Under the pieces are notes generated by a model. The model did no database searches. It saw only the letters and a program-made list of their open reading frames with translations, and had not been told where the DNA came from. A stretch of 64,000 nt of DNA from the NCBI GenBank assembly GCA_949318235.1, contig OX439127.1:19320375-19384374 (forward strand), given 5' to 3'. Both the position numbers and the translations under genes were made by a program. Source of the stretch: Ecdyonurus torrentis (taxonomy: Eukaryota > Arthropoda > Insecta > Ephemeroptera > Heptageniidae). Below, in pieces: positions 26,044-39,679 of the stretch (position 1 is its first letter; every line of letters starts with the position of its first letter).

Positions 26044-26065
26044 GGGGGGGGGGGGGGGGGGGGGG
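26044..26065. repeat. Poly-G run of 22
   Basis: An uninterrupted G homopolymer, one of several long G or C runs in the window (also 7321-7341 and 40808-40831). G-quadruplex formation is possible; length error in the assembly is also likely. Confidence 0.85.
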
Positions 26066-26186
26066 ACTCAGAAGATAATTTCGCAATGCTGAAGGATATA
26101 AAATGAGATGTGAAGTTGACTTTCCCGCGCCTTCTGTGATTGGCTAGCGCGCTCCGCCGATAAGCTGCATAATTATGGTTACATCG

Positions 26187-26783
26187 TGTTAGTAATGATG
26201 TTAAAGAGCCAAAGCTGTGAAGAGAGTTGTACAGTACAAAACGAAGGATGATATAGCACAACTTGAAATAATTGACTATATAAATGTAATTATTGTATTG
26301 CATTTGCTTCCCACGCTCCACCCTCAGCTATGAATAAGAATGAAGAACAGCTGGGTATAAAAAGTCAAGTAATGACTTAACAGTCCATACGTCAATATAA
26401 ATTGTTCTGTACATCTGTTGCCTCGATGTGTCAAAACTAATTAATAACAATTTATATTATAATATCAGTATAAATCACAGTTTTTTCTTCAAATACAAGA
26501 AGTGTGACAAAACAGAATTCGAAACTATATACTGTATAAAAATAAGCTATAATATAAGATTACGCAATATCGATACAGGAAAAGGATCTTTCTCTTCTTG
26601 CTCTCACACTCTTTTTTTAGTTGAGAGAGCAATGCACTTAATTCTTTCTTATATTGATGCCTTCCGCGATAGTTACCTGCCCACTCACTTACAGCTTGCG
26701 TATATATCGCGAATAGAAGTTGTTCAATAAAGATGCGGCTTGTCTGCCGCCTGCTTGCTCTCCGTCGTCCTCAGCTTGGTAAC
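26187..26783 (+). mobile_element. Possible solo LTR
   Basis: The segment opens with TGTTAGTAAT and closes with TTGGTAACA, a TGTTA..TAACA pair typical of Gypsy-like LTRs. Within it are a TATA box (GGGTATAAAAAG, about 26351-26362), an AATAAAG signal (about 26726-26732), and just after it a GC-rich hairpin (GCGGC TTGTCT GCCGC). The order TATA, poly(A) signal, short U5 fits an LTR. No target duplication could be matched and there is no second copy here, so this is tentative. Confidence 0.3.
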
Positions 26784-29700
26784 AAAACTAACTTTGCCAC
26801 TTTCTACTTTCCCCTTATAACTTTGCCTGCTTCATTATAATATAATACTATGCTCAGCATCAAATATTAACAAAAGCACGGAAGTACTAGCTCTGTTTTA
26901 TACATTTCTTGATTTACAATTTTATTGTATTCCATATAGTTTTCACGATCTTCATTATGTACTGTACACAGCCAAAGAAGGGGTTGCCAAAGCTTCGAAT
27001 GACATGGTTAAATCGAATAAAGCAAAGCTAAGGACAATGCTATGAAAAAATAAAAGATTTTTCTTATTTTAAGTTTTACATACCGTCAAAATAGCTCACA
27101 TAAAATAATGCTCATGTTGGCAAAGTTCGCAAAAAATCATTCAAATTCCATTCCTGTTATTTATTAATTTTTCCTTAATTTAAAATAAAACAAAAGTTTG
27201 AAAGTAGATTCATGCACACAGAGAAGTTTATGAGATGCGAATCCAATATAAATTGTCAAGGTACACAACCAATATATAGAAGTGATGTTTAATTAAATTC
27301 CTAGCACAATGACAAGTGTTCATGTGAGGTCAAGTTGATGCGAGGCTAAATTAAAATCGGAAGCATCGTACCAATTCAATGTCAAATACCATAAAAGACC
27401 AAGCACTCACACAATTTAAATTTGAACTTGAAAATTAATTTTAACGATACATAATTGAACTTAAAATTTGGATGATAAGGTCGTATTGATATAATTTAAT
27501 CAATTTTTATCAGACGTGAAAAATAAATCAACACAAGTGTGAATATAATCTATATAATACAAATAAGAATCAAGTATGCGCCCTGTTTTTATTTTAACAA
27601 AAATGTTACTTAATAATAATATAGATACAAAATACTAAACTGGGGGAGGGGGGATGGATTTGCCTTTTTACAACATAAATATTTATATATAAAATTAACG
27701 TATGTATTGTAAAAATAAGACCATATTATGGCTTATGACACACGGTGATGCGACGTTGACTGATAACACGAAGCTTACTTTAGTTGAGCTTGCGTTTCCC
27801 CAACAATGAGTTTCGGAGTGATGCTATATACACACTACAACTACATGCATGCTCTATTAGCATAACACGATACAGCAGAACTCTATAAGGTGAGGATAAT
27901 AGTATCATGCATAATCAAATCAACAACCTTCAAGCTTTCAAGTTACTGCGTGCCAAAAAATAATAATAATAATAAACGTAAGAGCAGCTGCTGCAAAATT
28001 CATCCCACCTGCCTCCTAAATTCATGTTGCTACAATTTGGTTTCAGCGTGATTGCAGCATAATATGTATCAACGACTGTAAAATTTTGAGGAGATAAAAT
28101 TAAAATATAATATTTTAAAAATCCGATAGGACTGCCAGACTATAATCTTGATTGAGCTATATAGCCCACACTTAAAAGCTTAAAAACTACTGAGAGCGCG
28201 AAACAAAAACTAAATTTGACATTATACTGTACCCAAATCCAAATGAAAAAGCTGCCTTACTTTAGGCTTATGAGAATTATTGTATACGGCGGCTTTTTCA
28301 TTTAGATTTGGTGCATACACACTAAACAAGTCTATGTGGAAACGAAATGAAATCTGATAATACGGTATAGTTTTCTTTTTTGGTATAAGCTCTCCGTATT
28401 ATTTACAAATACGATACTATAAAATGTAATTATACTCCTTCTAAATAGTATGCAAAAACTTTAGTGTATATAACTTCCTTTTTAATAACAGTATTATTGG
28501 GAACAATTTGGGCAAAATGTCCCAAAAACTACAATTTGTATTTTATTTTCACACACGCATATAATCATATGTTTATATGTCATAATTCATAATATATAAT
28601 TATTTATACCAATGGTCACATTTGTCAACTCCTTCCAGAGAGCATTGCTCATGCGAAAGCATTAATATTAATCAATGATCAATAACAATATAAAAATAGA
28701 GAAGAATATACATAAAAAAAAAAAGAGTAGAGAAATGAAAATAAACTGAGCACGGAACATCGTTTACTCACATGGTATTTGATTTTATGTTTATTGCCAG
28801 CATAAGTATTTATAATTTTATTATACTTGTGTATTATTTTATCACATTATAGCATACAAAATATTAAAAGTTTATTAATTATTTTGCCCATTCAAAATAT
28901 TATGGTCATTTGTGTTTTTTGAAGATATACACATTGTGTTTTAGAGTTTTTATAATACTTATGCGTTGTTCGGCATAATTATATTATTTATTATTAACAG
29001 ATTAACTATTGCATACGTTAATTCCTTTTGTTAAAATTGCATTTTTAGTTCTTACAGCATATTATCTTCAGCTTGTCTTCTTTTTTCTTCCTTTTCTTTC
29101 TTTCTTTCTTTCTTTTTTTTTTGTCTAGTGTTAAATCAATGTAAATATTGTTTAAATATAAATTAAAATTCATTTTTTATAAGATTACTTATTCGAGGAG
29201 GTGGTGAATGGGAGTTATAAACGGACCTAAAACTAAACATTTGAATGGAAACATTTTGGTATACATAAACTGTTTGGTATTATACATGCATGAACTGAAC
29301 TTTCCTCTAAGAGAAGTGGGTGTGGGTGTAGCTACCACCTAATCAACGGAACACCATTTAGGAGTTTACTCAAGTTTGACCAACATAACAACTATCATAA
29401 TAATATACACCTTTATGTTTCCAAATACGTATTTACAATGCCGGTAACACAGTTGAGAGAACAGAACGACTGGCCTAACATTTCCGCTATAGTTAATAAC
29501 CATAATATTCACATACAAGCCTAATAGGACAGAAGCCGTATTATAATGCGGATTAATTATTCTTCAGTATAAGGAAAATAAGGCGAGTCTGCCATCAATT
29601 TTCGATATATCCTCCAAAAAGTACTGCGAGTTGACAATTAAAAATCCATGGAAATAAAATATGTGTGATTTAATAACAATATTGTGTATTATAACAATAA

Positions 29701-30039
29701 AGACTAAACAAAAACTAATAAGGCAGGGTCAGGAAGTATAATATAATACTTGCATTTACACGAGTGGCATTTGCAAATAAACACAATATTAATTACCTAT
29801 ATAATATAGATTGATTTTTAAATAAAATCATTAATTGAAGATCTCAATTTTAAAAAATCCACACCATAAGTCGTATAGCATATTGTATTATAATGGTGTG
29901 CAGTAATAATTAACTTTATATTCGTTGGAATTGATATCTTGTTTTATTTATAAAAGTACATACATGTATCTTCAATTTTATAAATAATAAAATGAATTAA
30001 AAAACTTTATACTGTGAGTATACCACCAAAAATGCATCG
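26784..30039. other. AT-rich spacer, one MITE
   Basis: No gene recognised on either strand. It contains the small inverted repeat at 28231-28313, a TTTC-rich tract at 29092-29120 and (TAA)n tracts near 27960-27974. No other structure was identified. Confidence 0.35.
28231..28313. mobile_element. Mini-MITE (83 bp)
   Basis: The left arm ACCCAAATCCAAATGAAAAA continues to GCTGCC (28231-28256). It is complementary to the right arm from GGCGGCTTTTTCATTT to GATTTGGTGC (28288-28313), leaving a loop of about 31 nt. TA dinucleotides lie at or near both ends. Confidence 0.6.
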
Positions 30040-30490
30040 GGTGCAAGCGTGTATGCGGATGACGTCATATTTATTGCGCTTGGAGGCCATACTGGAGTAG
30101 TGCATAACATTGCTCAGCATAGGACAAACTTCATTTAAGCCAATTTTCTTTGGGAAATCGGTAAAAAAAAATTGTTAATTGTTATTTTTCTCACATGCTT
30201 GAGATACTAATTCAATATATTTACAGCATCAATGCTCTCAAATGCTCTCACTGTATATTATTACCTACTATAGTATGTAAGTTGACAATTCCATGTAAAA
30301 CCTTCAACAATTGTAACTTTTATTGCATATTTGATTGTAAGGAGAATGGAAATAAAAGAATTTTGAATTTTGAATTTGAATATTGCATAGTGGTTTTAAA
30401 CTCGCAAAATGATTTTTTTTCCTATGCTACCCATGTTATTGACTTATCCAACATGGCGTCGACTTTAACATGAATGCATAGACCCTATAT
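30040..30490. mobile_element. CAGCATAGGA-family MITE, copy 1
   Basis: It shares blocks with 30698-31006: GATGACGTCAT, ACATTGCTCAGCATAGGACA, GCAAAATGA and ATGGCGTCGACTTTAACATG, in the same order. Within the element the CAGCATAGGA block faces an inverted TCCTATGCT near 30421, so it is an inverted-repeat element. The right end is CCCTATAT; the left boundary is approximate. Any ORF inside is fortuitous. Confidence 0.55.
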
Positions 30491-30697
30491 TTGAGATTGA
30501 CAATAAATAAATATAAGTTATTATAATCGTCTATAGCTACTATAAACAAATTTGATGCTTTTTATTACTTTTATTCGTGTTTTGTTTATTTCACATTCAT
30601 CCCACATTCACTATTATTTCAGCCAATCAGTTAACCATTGATATTTATCCGTGCGGGTATAATAGTGCAAATATTTATAAGTCACGTAAAATTTTAC

Positions 30698-31006
30698 TAT
30701 ATGGTGTGTTCGCATGACGTCATACTGAATGCTTTTCGATGCTCTTCTTGAGCAATGAATGACATTGCTCAGCATAGGACAAACATAGTTTTTGGCTATT
30801 TTCTTTGGAAAATTAGCTATTTTTTGGTGATCATTATTTTTCTTACATACTTGAAACACTAATTTAACCTGTTAACAACATCAATGCTCTGAAAAATATT
30901 GCTAAGTATTTTTAACCTGGCAAAATGAGTCATTTTCCTATACTGGCCCATGTTATTTAGCGCTCACTTATGGCGTCGACTTTAACATGAATGAAACCAC
31001 CCTATA
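30698..31006. mobile_element. CAGCATAGGA-family MITE, copy 2
   Basis: The ends are inverted: TATATGGTGTG on the left and ACCACCCTATA on the right. The same ordered blocks as copy 1 are present, including TGACGTCAT, CATTGCTCAGCATAGGACAA and ATGGCGTCGACTTTAACATG. It is shorter than copy 1 in the centre. A more distant third member lies at 63207-63500. Confidence 0.6.
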
Positions 31007-31466
31007 CATTGCCATAATGGAAAATACGAGAAACACGTCAATTTAAGTCTTCGCACGAACACACTGTATATATTGCGCAATAAGGCAATGCATTAAAATT
31101 TTGTATCACTGCAGTGTATGTACAGTGTACAGTGCAAATTAAATGTGTAAAATTATTAGGTTTTACACAATTTATAAACAAAAGTTAAAAACAACACAAC
31201 TCTTGCACGCTTGTACGCAACAACGCTCATTATTCGCATTATATAGTATAAAATTTACTATTTTTATTATTTTCGTTATTGTGATAGTGATTGTGATTAT
31301 TATATTTTATTGCTATTCGTTTACATTTTCAACCGGTTTTCATTATTTATTACAATAAAAATATAAAGAAAGCCATGTACACGTATTGCTGTACAGCTTG
31401 TAATTCGTGTTTTTTACCTTACGGGGACAGAGGGATATGTTGCTCTGCTCTCATATTATTTTTTGA

Positions 31467-31538
<72 letters not shown>

Positions 31539-33775
31539 AAAGCCTTGTTCACTGCAAACTTGCATTTTTTTTTTTTTTTTTTTTTTTAACATTCAAGTTT
31601 CTTTGCAAGTTTGGATCACCTCTATAATATCATTTCATAGTATCAGTGAGTCTACATGTAAACGTCATGACTCCAAAATTGGACCCTTTTTTCTACATAT
31701 AATTTAAGATGCTATAATTCAGCTACAGTTATAATAATTATTAAGAAATCATATAAATGATCTATTACAACAATAGTTTTAATAAACTACTAAGACAAAA
31801 AAATATAGATTTTATGTTTGTTTCAAATATACAGTATTATAATCGTTATAATAATAAGTTTTCAAATGATTAAAGTTTTTGAAATAATTGAAAATGAATT
31901 GGTCAACTTTATAGTTACCGAGAAAGTGTATCCCCCCTTAATCCCCCCACCCCTTAGAAATTTCTCCAACTTAAAAATTAACAATGAAATATAATAATAT
32001 ATATAAATCATGAATGATCATGCCGGTATCAAACTTTTCTGCAGTATAGAAAATATTTAATTTTTCTCCGAGGAGGGCGTGGCGTGACGTTATAGTACCC
32101 TCATTTAAATTAATTCACTTGATCAGACTAGATCATGTGATCAGACGTGATCAAATTTTTTATAAGTTAAAACTGGTGATCACCCCGTGATCAACCCATA
32201 TGCTAATTTTTATGACGGGGAAATTCTGAGTGGGAAGGGGCATAACTTCAAGCGCATGACCTTTTAAATGCAATTTACGTAAGTATACGCTTTTGAAGTC
32301 TCCGTTTGAGTACGTTACTACGTCAGTTATAATTTAATAGCACTTGCGTGTTTTCAATTGCATGCAATCAACTTGATAGATTCCACCATGATCCAATAAA
32401 AAAAAAACAGCAGGAACGGAGATTAAAATAAGTTTTTCCCTTATACAGCATATATGCATATTATAATATATTTGTATAAGGTTTCGATAATGATGGATAA
32501 CAATTAATGGAAGGATAAAAGTCTCTCAATATAAGGTTACTTATGTCAAAAGTTAACAAATATTTTTTTTCTGCAATTTATAGTGTGTTCGTTCATTCTT
32601 TCTCCAAACATTTGCAGTCGAGTGATTTTTCTTAACTTTCTTTGTCATTACATCAATTCTGATGATACTACTGCCTCTCTATTTTTAACTTTAATTGGCC
32701 AATAACCTACTGATATTACACAATGTATATCATTGTAGGAGAAAGGGAAGAAAAATACATATTTTCAATTTTAGTTCAATAACAACACTTGCAGCCCCTC
32801 TTAATTGCCCCTCTTAATTGAATCTATAAAATTTTGAAAATCTCATGATTGGATGTAGAAAAGAAGAAAATCCTATATAATATTTTTGCAGTAAACAGCG
32901 TGGTATCTTTCAAAACTTTAAAATCAGTCATAATAACTTACAAAGCAATAATATAACGCCGTTTTGAACTATTTGAACCTGGATATCATTTAAAAGTTTC
33001 ATACTTATAATCAGTAATCACATATAATGAAATAGACATTGTAATAGCGTAATAAATATTATTTTTATAGAGGTTGAAATATTCACCTCTTAAATTTAAT
33101 ATAACATGCTTTGTGGTTTCTCTTCCGTGATCTCATTTTCCATCAAGCTTTTTGACTTGACCTCACAATTTTAAAAAAGCAAGTTTGACTACTCGTATAT
33201 AACTACTATACATAGTTTTACATTATAAATTCTAATAAGCATATTTTAATGAGTAAGACAAGGCAATTTATTGTTCATTGCACTATCGCACGAAAAAATT
33301 TCTAAACACACGTTATAGAAATGTTACGAATGTTGCGCAATACACGATTGATTCACAGCAGTTTCCAAGAGAGGGCGAAAGATTTAAGGGTTAAAATTAT
33401 GAGTCATCATATCATGCGCATAACATATTAAGAAATCTAAAAACTGCAAAATATCTGAATATCTGACATAATATTTTACAATATATATATATATACAGAC
33501 CACTAGGATGACTCAAAGCAGTAATAATATTTTATTCCCAACAAAACTATAAGGTTTTGTTTTGATGTTTTCGTTTTACAAAGTTTTACTTTCTAAGAAG
33601 ATCGATAAAATGCCTGCTATGATAAATGTACAAAATAATCTGATCCATTTTCAAAAGTTGATTCTAATTTCTATGGTGGTTGGTATATACGGTCCTTGGG
33701 TGGTATGTAACAGGAAATATTTGTTCGTAAATGGATTTTTCAAGTTCTAGAGCTATTTTTTTATTAATATTATTT
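31007..33775. other. Spacer with (GT)n(AT)n repeat
   Basis: No gene recognised. A (GT)n then (AT)n microsatellite occupies 31467-31534, with a T run at 31567-31587. A cluster of TGATCA/GATCA palindromes lies at about 32120-32192. The remainder is AT-rich and unstructured as far as I can see. Confidence 0.35.
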
Positions 33776-35504
33776 TAGAGACCGGATTTTTTGGTGATTT
33801 TTTTTTTCCAAAAATGTACCTAAAAAAGGTGATTTTTTTCGTAAAAAATGGTGCAAAAATGTTGAAAAATGGTGAAAATGTTGAAAAACGTAAAATGCCA
33901 TAAAAATGGTTTATTTATACTTCAGTAATAAATATACAATGTTTAAGACGTTTTACTACTTTCATACAAAAATAATAATAATTTACCATAAAAATACATA
34001 TAGGGTTTTTATAATAAATAAAATATACGATATTTCGTACTACATCATTATAATTATTCAATTTTATACTAATATTTTTAACTTTATTTTAATTTTTAAT
34101 TTTTTTATATATTATTTAAAATAATATTATCTACATTTAAATTTTGATCAAATAATTTTTTAATATTATATTTAAAGTAAAGGTATAACACTTCTAATAG
34201 CTACCCAAAATATTATATCAATATTTCAACACTCATCGTAACAGTCAGATATACAGTATAATTATGACATCTTGATATCTTGATTGAATATCTAAAATTA
34301 CGTGAAGTGTTGCTGCAAAGTTATTCGAAAATTTTCAACAATAACAACAACATCAACATATTAAACAAGTTCCAATACTGCACAAAATTTAGGTTACTAG
34401 CATTGTGCAAGGTATTTTTTATTGATTTTTGTTTCTCACACTTGAATACAAGATTGCTGTCCACGTAAACAAATAAATTTAGCAAAAAGTAAAAAAAAAA
34501 ATAAAAAAATAAAAATAAATAACGTGTTGAGCGATCCACATGATAATATTTCTAACTTTTTTTCTTTCATTTCGCGCAAAATTTACGTCTCTATCATATT
34601 TTAAAGTACCATATTAATTTGAAGCGTGACGTCAAACAAACAAGAAAAAAAATTTGAGCGAAAAGTGTAGCAATATTTATTTTATTTTGAGAAGTTTCAT
34701 CTCTTGAACCCTACAAATTCACATTTTTTTCTTTATTGCATAAAGTTGCATACTTTACAGGCGCGCAGTATTTTTATTCTTTCCGCGAGGTAATTTTCTA
34801 CTGTATTTATTTATGTAAATGTTTTATTATTATTGTATCGCTTTTTTATTTCGGGCTGTGTACTTAGGCCGTGGCCGGCCCGTGTGTGCTTTTCCATTAA
34901 TTTGGAAAGTCCTTACCTGTCGATAAGACAATGTCTTGACTGGGACTGGGAATTGGTGTAGCACAATAACACAATATGGCAAGCAAAAAAAAAAAAAAAA
35001 AAAAAAGCTTTATAGTGGAGAAACCATAGACATAAAGGTATAATATGTCTATGGGAGAAACTATCAGTTTTGGACGTAATTTAACGTCTTTAAAAATTAG
35101 ACATGTATTTACGAAACTTTTCTATATAATGTCGTTATAACAAAGTAGCGCCGCGATTCCCGAGTTCCCTTGAATTTCGTTATAACGAGGTTTTACTGTA
35201 TTATAATAAATATTTTCTTTTTTTGGAAAGGATTTAAAAATTGAAGTTTTTTTATTATTATTATTTTTTTTTTCAAAATAGAAAAAAAAGTTCAAAAATT
35301 GTTAAAAACCTTAAAAATGGTGAAAAGAGTGGAAAAATGGCGAAAAAAGTTGAAAAATGGTGACAAACCAAAAAATGTTGGTGAATGGTGAAAACAAATG
35401 GGTCTTAAATGACTTTATTTTGCGTAATCCGCACACATTTTTTATTAAAATTGACCTATAATAATGACAGAAAAAAGTGGTGAAACCAAAAAATCCGGTC
35501 TCTA
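33776..35504. mobile_element. 1.7-kb TIR element with GGTGAAAA-type subterminal repeats
   Basis: TAGAGACCGGATTTTTTGG (33776-33794) is inverted at 35486-35504 (CCAAAAAATCCGGTCTCTA). Both subterminal regions carry many irregular copies of a GTTGAAAAATGGTGAAA-like unit, inverted relative to each other (33830-33910 and 35290-35400). The layout resembles the hAT element at 9345-10243, but the flanks are so AT-rich that an 8-bp duplication cannot be settled (TATTATTT on the left, ATTATTAT on the right). No transposase was found. The interior holds an A-run (34986-35006) and what looks like one end of a pogo-like element (CGTTATAACGAGG..TTTACTGTA, to 35200). Confidence 0.6.
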
Positions 35505-38500
35505 ATTATTATATTATTTCAACTTTATTAAATTTCTTAACAACGATCGGTTAATTTAAATTTGATGCAGTCAGTGTAGTTGAAATTTTTACTGTGGTTA
35601 AATGTATATAAATACTTAAAAGGAATAAATCAATATTAACACCTAAATTAAAATATTTTAATATTCAACAGTTCAGCAAATGATTTCAGTACTATGCACA
35701 TTATGTTACAAAACAAGTCTTGACATTCACCTTCATAAAATGAACAAAAGAATCGATTTCAGCTACTGCAGCTAGTGCATCACCCTCGCTATCGCTCCCT
35801 CCTATATGCAGCCATTATTATTGGTGTAGGTCTGGAGCTAGGGTTGCCAAAGCTGCACAACCCACACTCAAACAATATTACATGCGCGGTGCATTACCTA
35901 TCTATCTATCCATCCATATCTATATAAAATGACGCTATTGCAAGTTATACTTTGCATCATCATAGACAATACAGCAGCAAAATTAATTCATTCATTTCTT
36001 TACGAAAAGTATATATAATTAATGATCGTTTAAATATTGATTTTGTGTCTTTTTTATTCAATACCTATATATTTATAACGAAGTTAAATTTCAGTATAAA
36101 CAAAGAAATCTCTGATGAGTTAACAGAAGCAGTGTAGTCAAACAACTTTCTTACTTCATGCTGTCGCAACAGTATTATATACATTAAAAAAAAAAACCTT
36201 TCTGAACTACACAAATACAGAGCTCACTGTTTTATTTCTATGCGCCAACTATTGCAGCAGAAAGTAATGACGATGTACAGTATTACAAATATTTAAATGT
36301 GGCAACAGTAATATTGAAAATTATTTTCGGAAGAATGTGTTAAGCTAACGTAATTAATATTTATAAACTTATGTGTTATTTTAAGAGTAATAAATTGATA
36401 ATATACATTTTAAATATTATTCCTAAATGTTTAATAAACATAATAAAATACCTACGATAGTGCATGTGCAACTATAATTTAATAAATAAATAAAAGTTGG
36501 TTATATTACAAATCTATGACTCCATCACTATTGAAACAATAATAAATATTCATTAATTTAATTCAATGACATAATATTAATAATTATATTTTGTTTGCAT
36601 ATTATATACTCTAAAGAGGAAGTATTACGTCAAAAGTATCGTGAAATCACGACCCATTACGTCCCTATAATGTTAACACTGGTTATCTATTATATTATGA
36701 TATTTCCACATGCATCCACAGGAGAATAAAAATCAACTAATATGATACAGTACTTAGTGCCAGAATGAATAATTATGCTACTTATTACATGATGTTAAGC
36801 CTACTCAGTATAAATAACCAACCATTCACTCAATTTACATGTAAATGGGTATATATTGTGAACCCAAGTAACCTCTTTACTATTATAGAAAGTCTCTCCT
36901 AAATGCACAATAAGCCTCATTGGAATGCACAAACGTTTATAGCATCATCACACATACTGAAAATAATAATCAAACAGCAACATAGCCCTATTTAGATATT
37001 ATTTCGCAACTATAATATTATACTGTATACGTGTATTTTTACTCCCACTTCAAATAAAAATAAACTCACACAGATGAAACGCATAGAAAAAACAGCTTAC
37101 TGAGATGCTATTAATTCATTAAAATTTATATATATATATTATTTTGTTTATGTGTAACGTAGATCAACGCGTGGATGGTCTCCTAGTCAAAAGCAATTGA
37201 TGGAGTTTGCAAAAGCAACGAAGCCATCTCAAGCAAAACAATTCATTATTACGTGTATTGTGTATGGCTACAAGTATAAGTTCATTGTTTAACCTGAGAG
37301 ATTTAATCAAAGTTCGACTATATATGATCGTTTATTTGACCAAGTACTGCCACTGAAAATGGGCATTAATACAAAGTAAATTTCTCCTATGTAGCAATTA
37401 GCAATACAGTATAATATACGTTTCAGTAGTTTTGACTGAGTGAGGGACCAACTCTCCTTTGGTCTTTTTAATAATTATATTATACCTAGCGTTTCTCACG
37501 AAGTAAAGTACAAGTCAGAAGGGTTGTTTTTTATTGTATGTTAGTAAAGTAGTTTTGTTGCTATCCTGTGTACTGATGGCTATATTACCACGGTTGCTTT
37601 TTCTTTGCTCTCTTCGCTTACTCGCTGCCGCAACATTAAAATTACATACCGTGGTTAAACAGAGTTCACTTTTAGAGGACATTCAAGGGCTTATCCAATA
37701 TGCTTGCGCAGCGCAACAGTATTTGGATCGGCTCCAGATCATTTTCTAGCTTATATTTATGACTTTCAGCTTTTTTATCTTGGAGTTCATAACTAGCTCA
37801 ATCCACATTATCAATATTAGTCAATATTAAAATAACTATATTATAATATATAATATTATGTGTGTGTGTGAGTAGTACAGTACATACGTTAGTTTTAAAC
37901 AAGTTTCTACATATTTTGATGAAAAATATTGATATTATGCATTAAAAAAGAAGATAAATAAGTTTCAAAAGAAATTAAATCAACTAAAAGTGCGCCAAAT
38001 ATCAATAAGTTATAAATAAAAATTACGGGAGCCGGGCATTAAATTTTCTAGCACATGTGATTTAGGTAGATCTGCAGTTAATTGTATAATATCCTTTCCA
38101 TCTGTAGTAAACAATTTTATAGGTTAAAAATATAAGCTCGCTTTTTGTTGTTATTGGCTCTTTTCCTGAATGCACCAAAAATAGAAGGTCATAATTCAAT
38201 AAGATATTGAAATTGTAAAGTCGAAAGATACTATACTATACATACAGTACAATCAGTAAGGTTTCTGGAACTAGCTAGCAACGTAAAAATAAATAAATAA
38301 GTATAAGCGACAGAGAAGGAGAGATGAGTTTAATATTGAACCACAGTATGATTAAAATTAAATCTTAGAAGGTTAAAAGGTTTTAATTCTTTACTTTTTA
38401 GATTGAGCTATAAAGAGTAAAAGATAAGAAGAAAAAAATGCAATACCAGCCCAGTGAATCTATAAACGACAATAAGGTTCATGCACTATACTTCATACCA

Positions 38501-39018
38501 TAATATAATATTATAATTTATACAGATGGATTCACGATTCACCTTATGAAACTATTGATTTTATTTTTCAAAAAATAAATTGAAACAAATTTGATATGTT
38601 TAGTATTATATTATATTATGTATCAGGCGCGGGTCGAGGTATTAACTTTGGGGGAATAGGGATAAGCAAGCAATATTATAATTATAATACACAGACCACA
38701 AGGTAACTTGATATTAAAATTTATATAAAGAGAGTTAGTTTACAATTACTTCATTATATCATATAATATAATGAAATTTTATAGGGTTTATCAAGACATT
38801 TTTAAATGTAAATGCGCATGTTCTTTATGACAAAAATTAAATAAAATTAAATATTTTAAAATGTTTTGAAACGTTCATCATCAAATTTGTCAGAACGTCA
38901 CAGTACTTTTTGTTTTACTCTAACGACTAACGAGTAATAAGTTCAATCAATCGTGTCGTAACTTGATAATAATAATAATGATAATAGAAGCAAATAACTA
39001 ATTATTGCAGTTTCAAGA
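35505..39018. other. AT-rich spacer, no gene recognised
   Basis: The small ORF at 37534-37749 encodes a hydrophobic, leucine-rich start, but no family is recognised and no splice structure is evident. Low-complexity (CTAT)n occurs at about 35900-35930. No mobile-element boundaries were seen. Confidence 0.35.
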
Positions 39019-39542
39019 TTGATAATACAGTATATAGCTAGAGTTCCCTCCACTTTAGCCCTTATAGCAGATAATTTTGGGGAAGATCCGAGTCTGGCAT
39101 TTGCGCACATTAAAAAAGTCAGATCAAAATCACTTAAGATGTTTGGTTTTATTAATCGTAATACTCAGTTCTTTAAGGCTAGAACATACAAATTGTTGTA
39201 CCAAAGTTTCATATTATCCCATCATGATTACGCAAGCCCTGTATGGTCACCATGTCACTCTTCAAAAATACAGAGAATAGAAACAATACAAAGAAAATTT
39301 GTCCGCAAATATCATGTAAAAGCTGTAGTTGATTATAATATAGTGACAATTATGAGCAGACATGTAAAAGCATGACTTTGTCAACGTTGGAAAATAGACA
39401 CAAGAAAAATGATATAATATGTCTGAAAAAATATGTATGTAATAAAATCGATGATCTGCCTGTCTTATCACAAATAAAATTTAATGATCAAGATGTTAAT
39501 GTGACATTAAGAAACCCTCAGCTATTCAAAGTAATAACATAA
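39019..39542 (+). pseudogene. Non-LTR retrotransposon reverse transcriptase, 3' fragment
   Basis: Two overlapping frames together give the C-terminal thumb-like region of a CR1/Jockey-class reverse transcriptase. The first frame (about 39070-39335) contains KLLYQSFILSHHDYASPVWSP and RIETIQRKFVRK, the typical LLYKS..YASPVW..KIE..Q. motif set. A frameshift between about 39330 and 39348 moves the reading to a second frame (39348-39542) with MTLSTLENRHKKNDIICL and a C-terminal LRNPQLF block, ending at a stop. Only about 165 residues remain of a much longer ORF, so it is a 5'-truncated, dead copy. Downstream is a (CT)n array (39646-39675). Confidence 0.8.
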
Positions 39543-39642
39543 CATACAAGAACGACGCATTAGCAGTATTAGCAGGCAAATAGTTTCAAAAACGGGAATA
39601 AAATAATATAAACTTGGAGTTGCAATTTTAACTTTTAAACTG

Positions 39643-39679
<37 letters not shown>

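Larger units (their letters stand above)
21126..26186. other. AT-rich spacer with simple repeats
   Basis: No gene was recognised. It contains (CT)n at 22269-22292, a weak tRNA B-box-like stretch near 22420-22434 (GAGTTCGAGTC), an A-run at 23294-23326 followed by (GA)n at 23384-23432, a C-run at 23972-23986 and a run of 22 G at 26044-26065. Several CACGTG-type words occur at 23860-24230. Confidence 0.4.

Noticed and set aside
31375..31707. 110-codon ORF
   Set aside because: Largely a translation of the (GT)n(AT)n and T-run repeats.
37534..37749. Hydrophobic 71-codon ORF resembling a signal peptide
   Set aside because: The leucine-rich start is interesting, but there is no family, promoter or splice support; left as unannotated.
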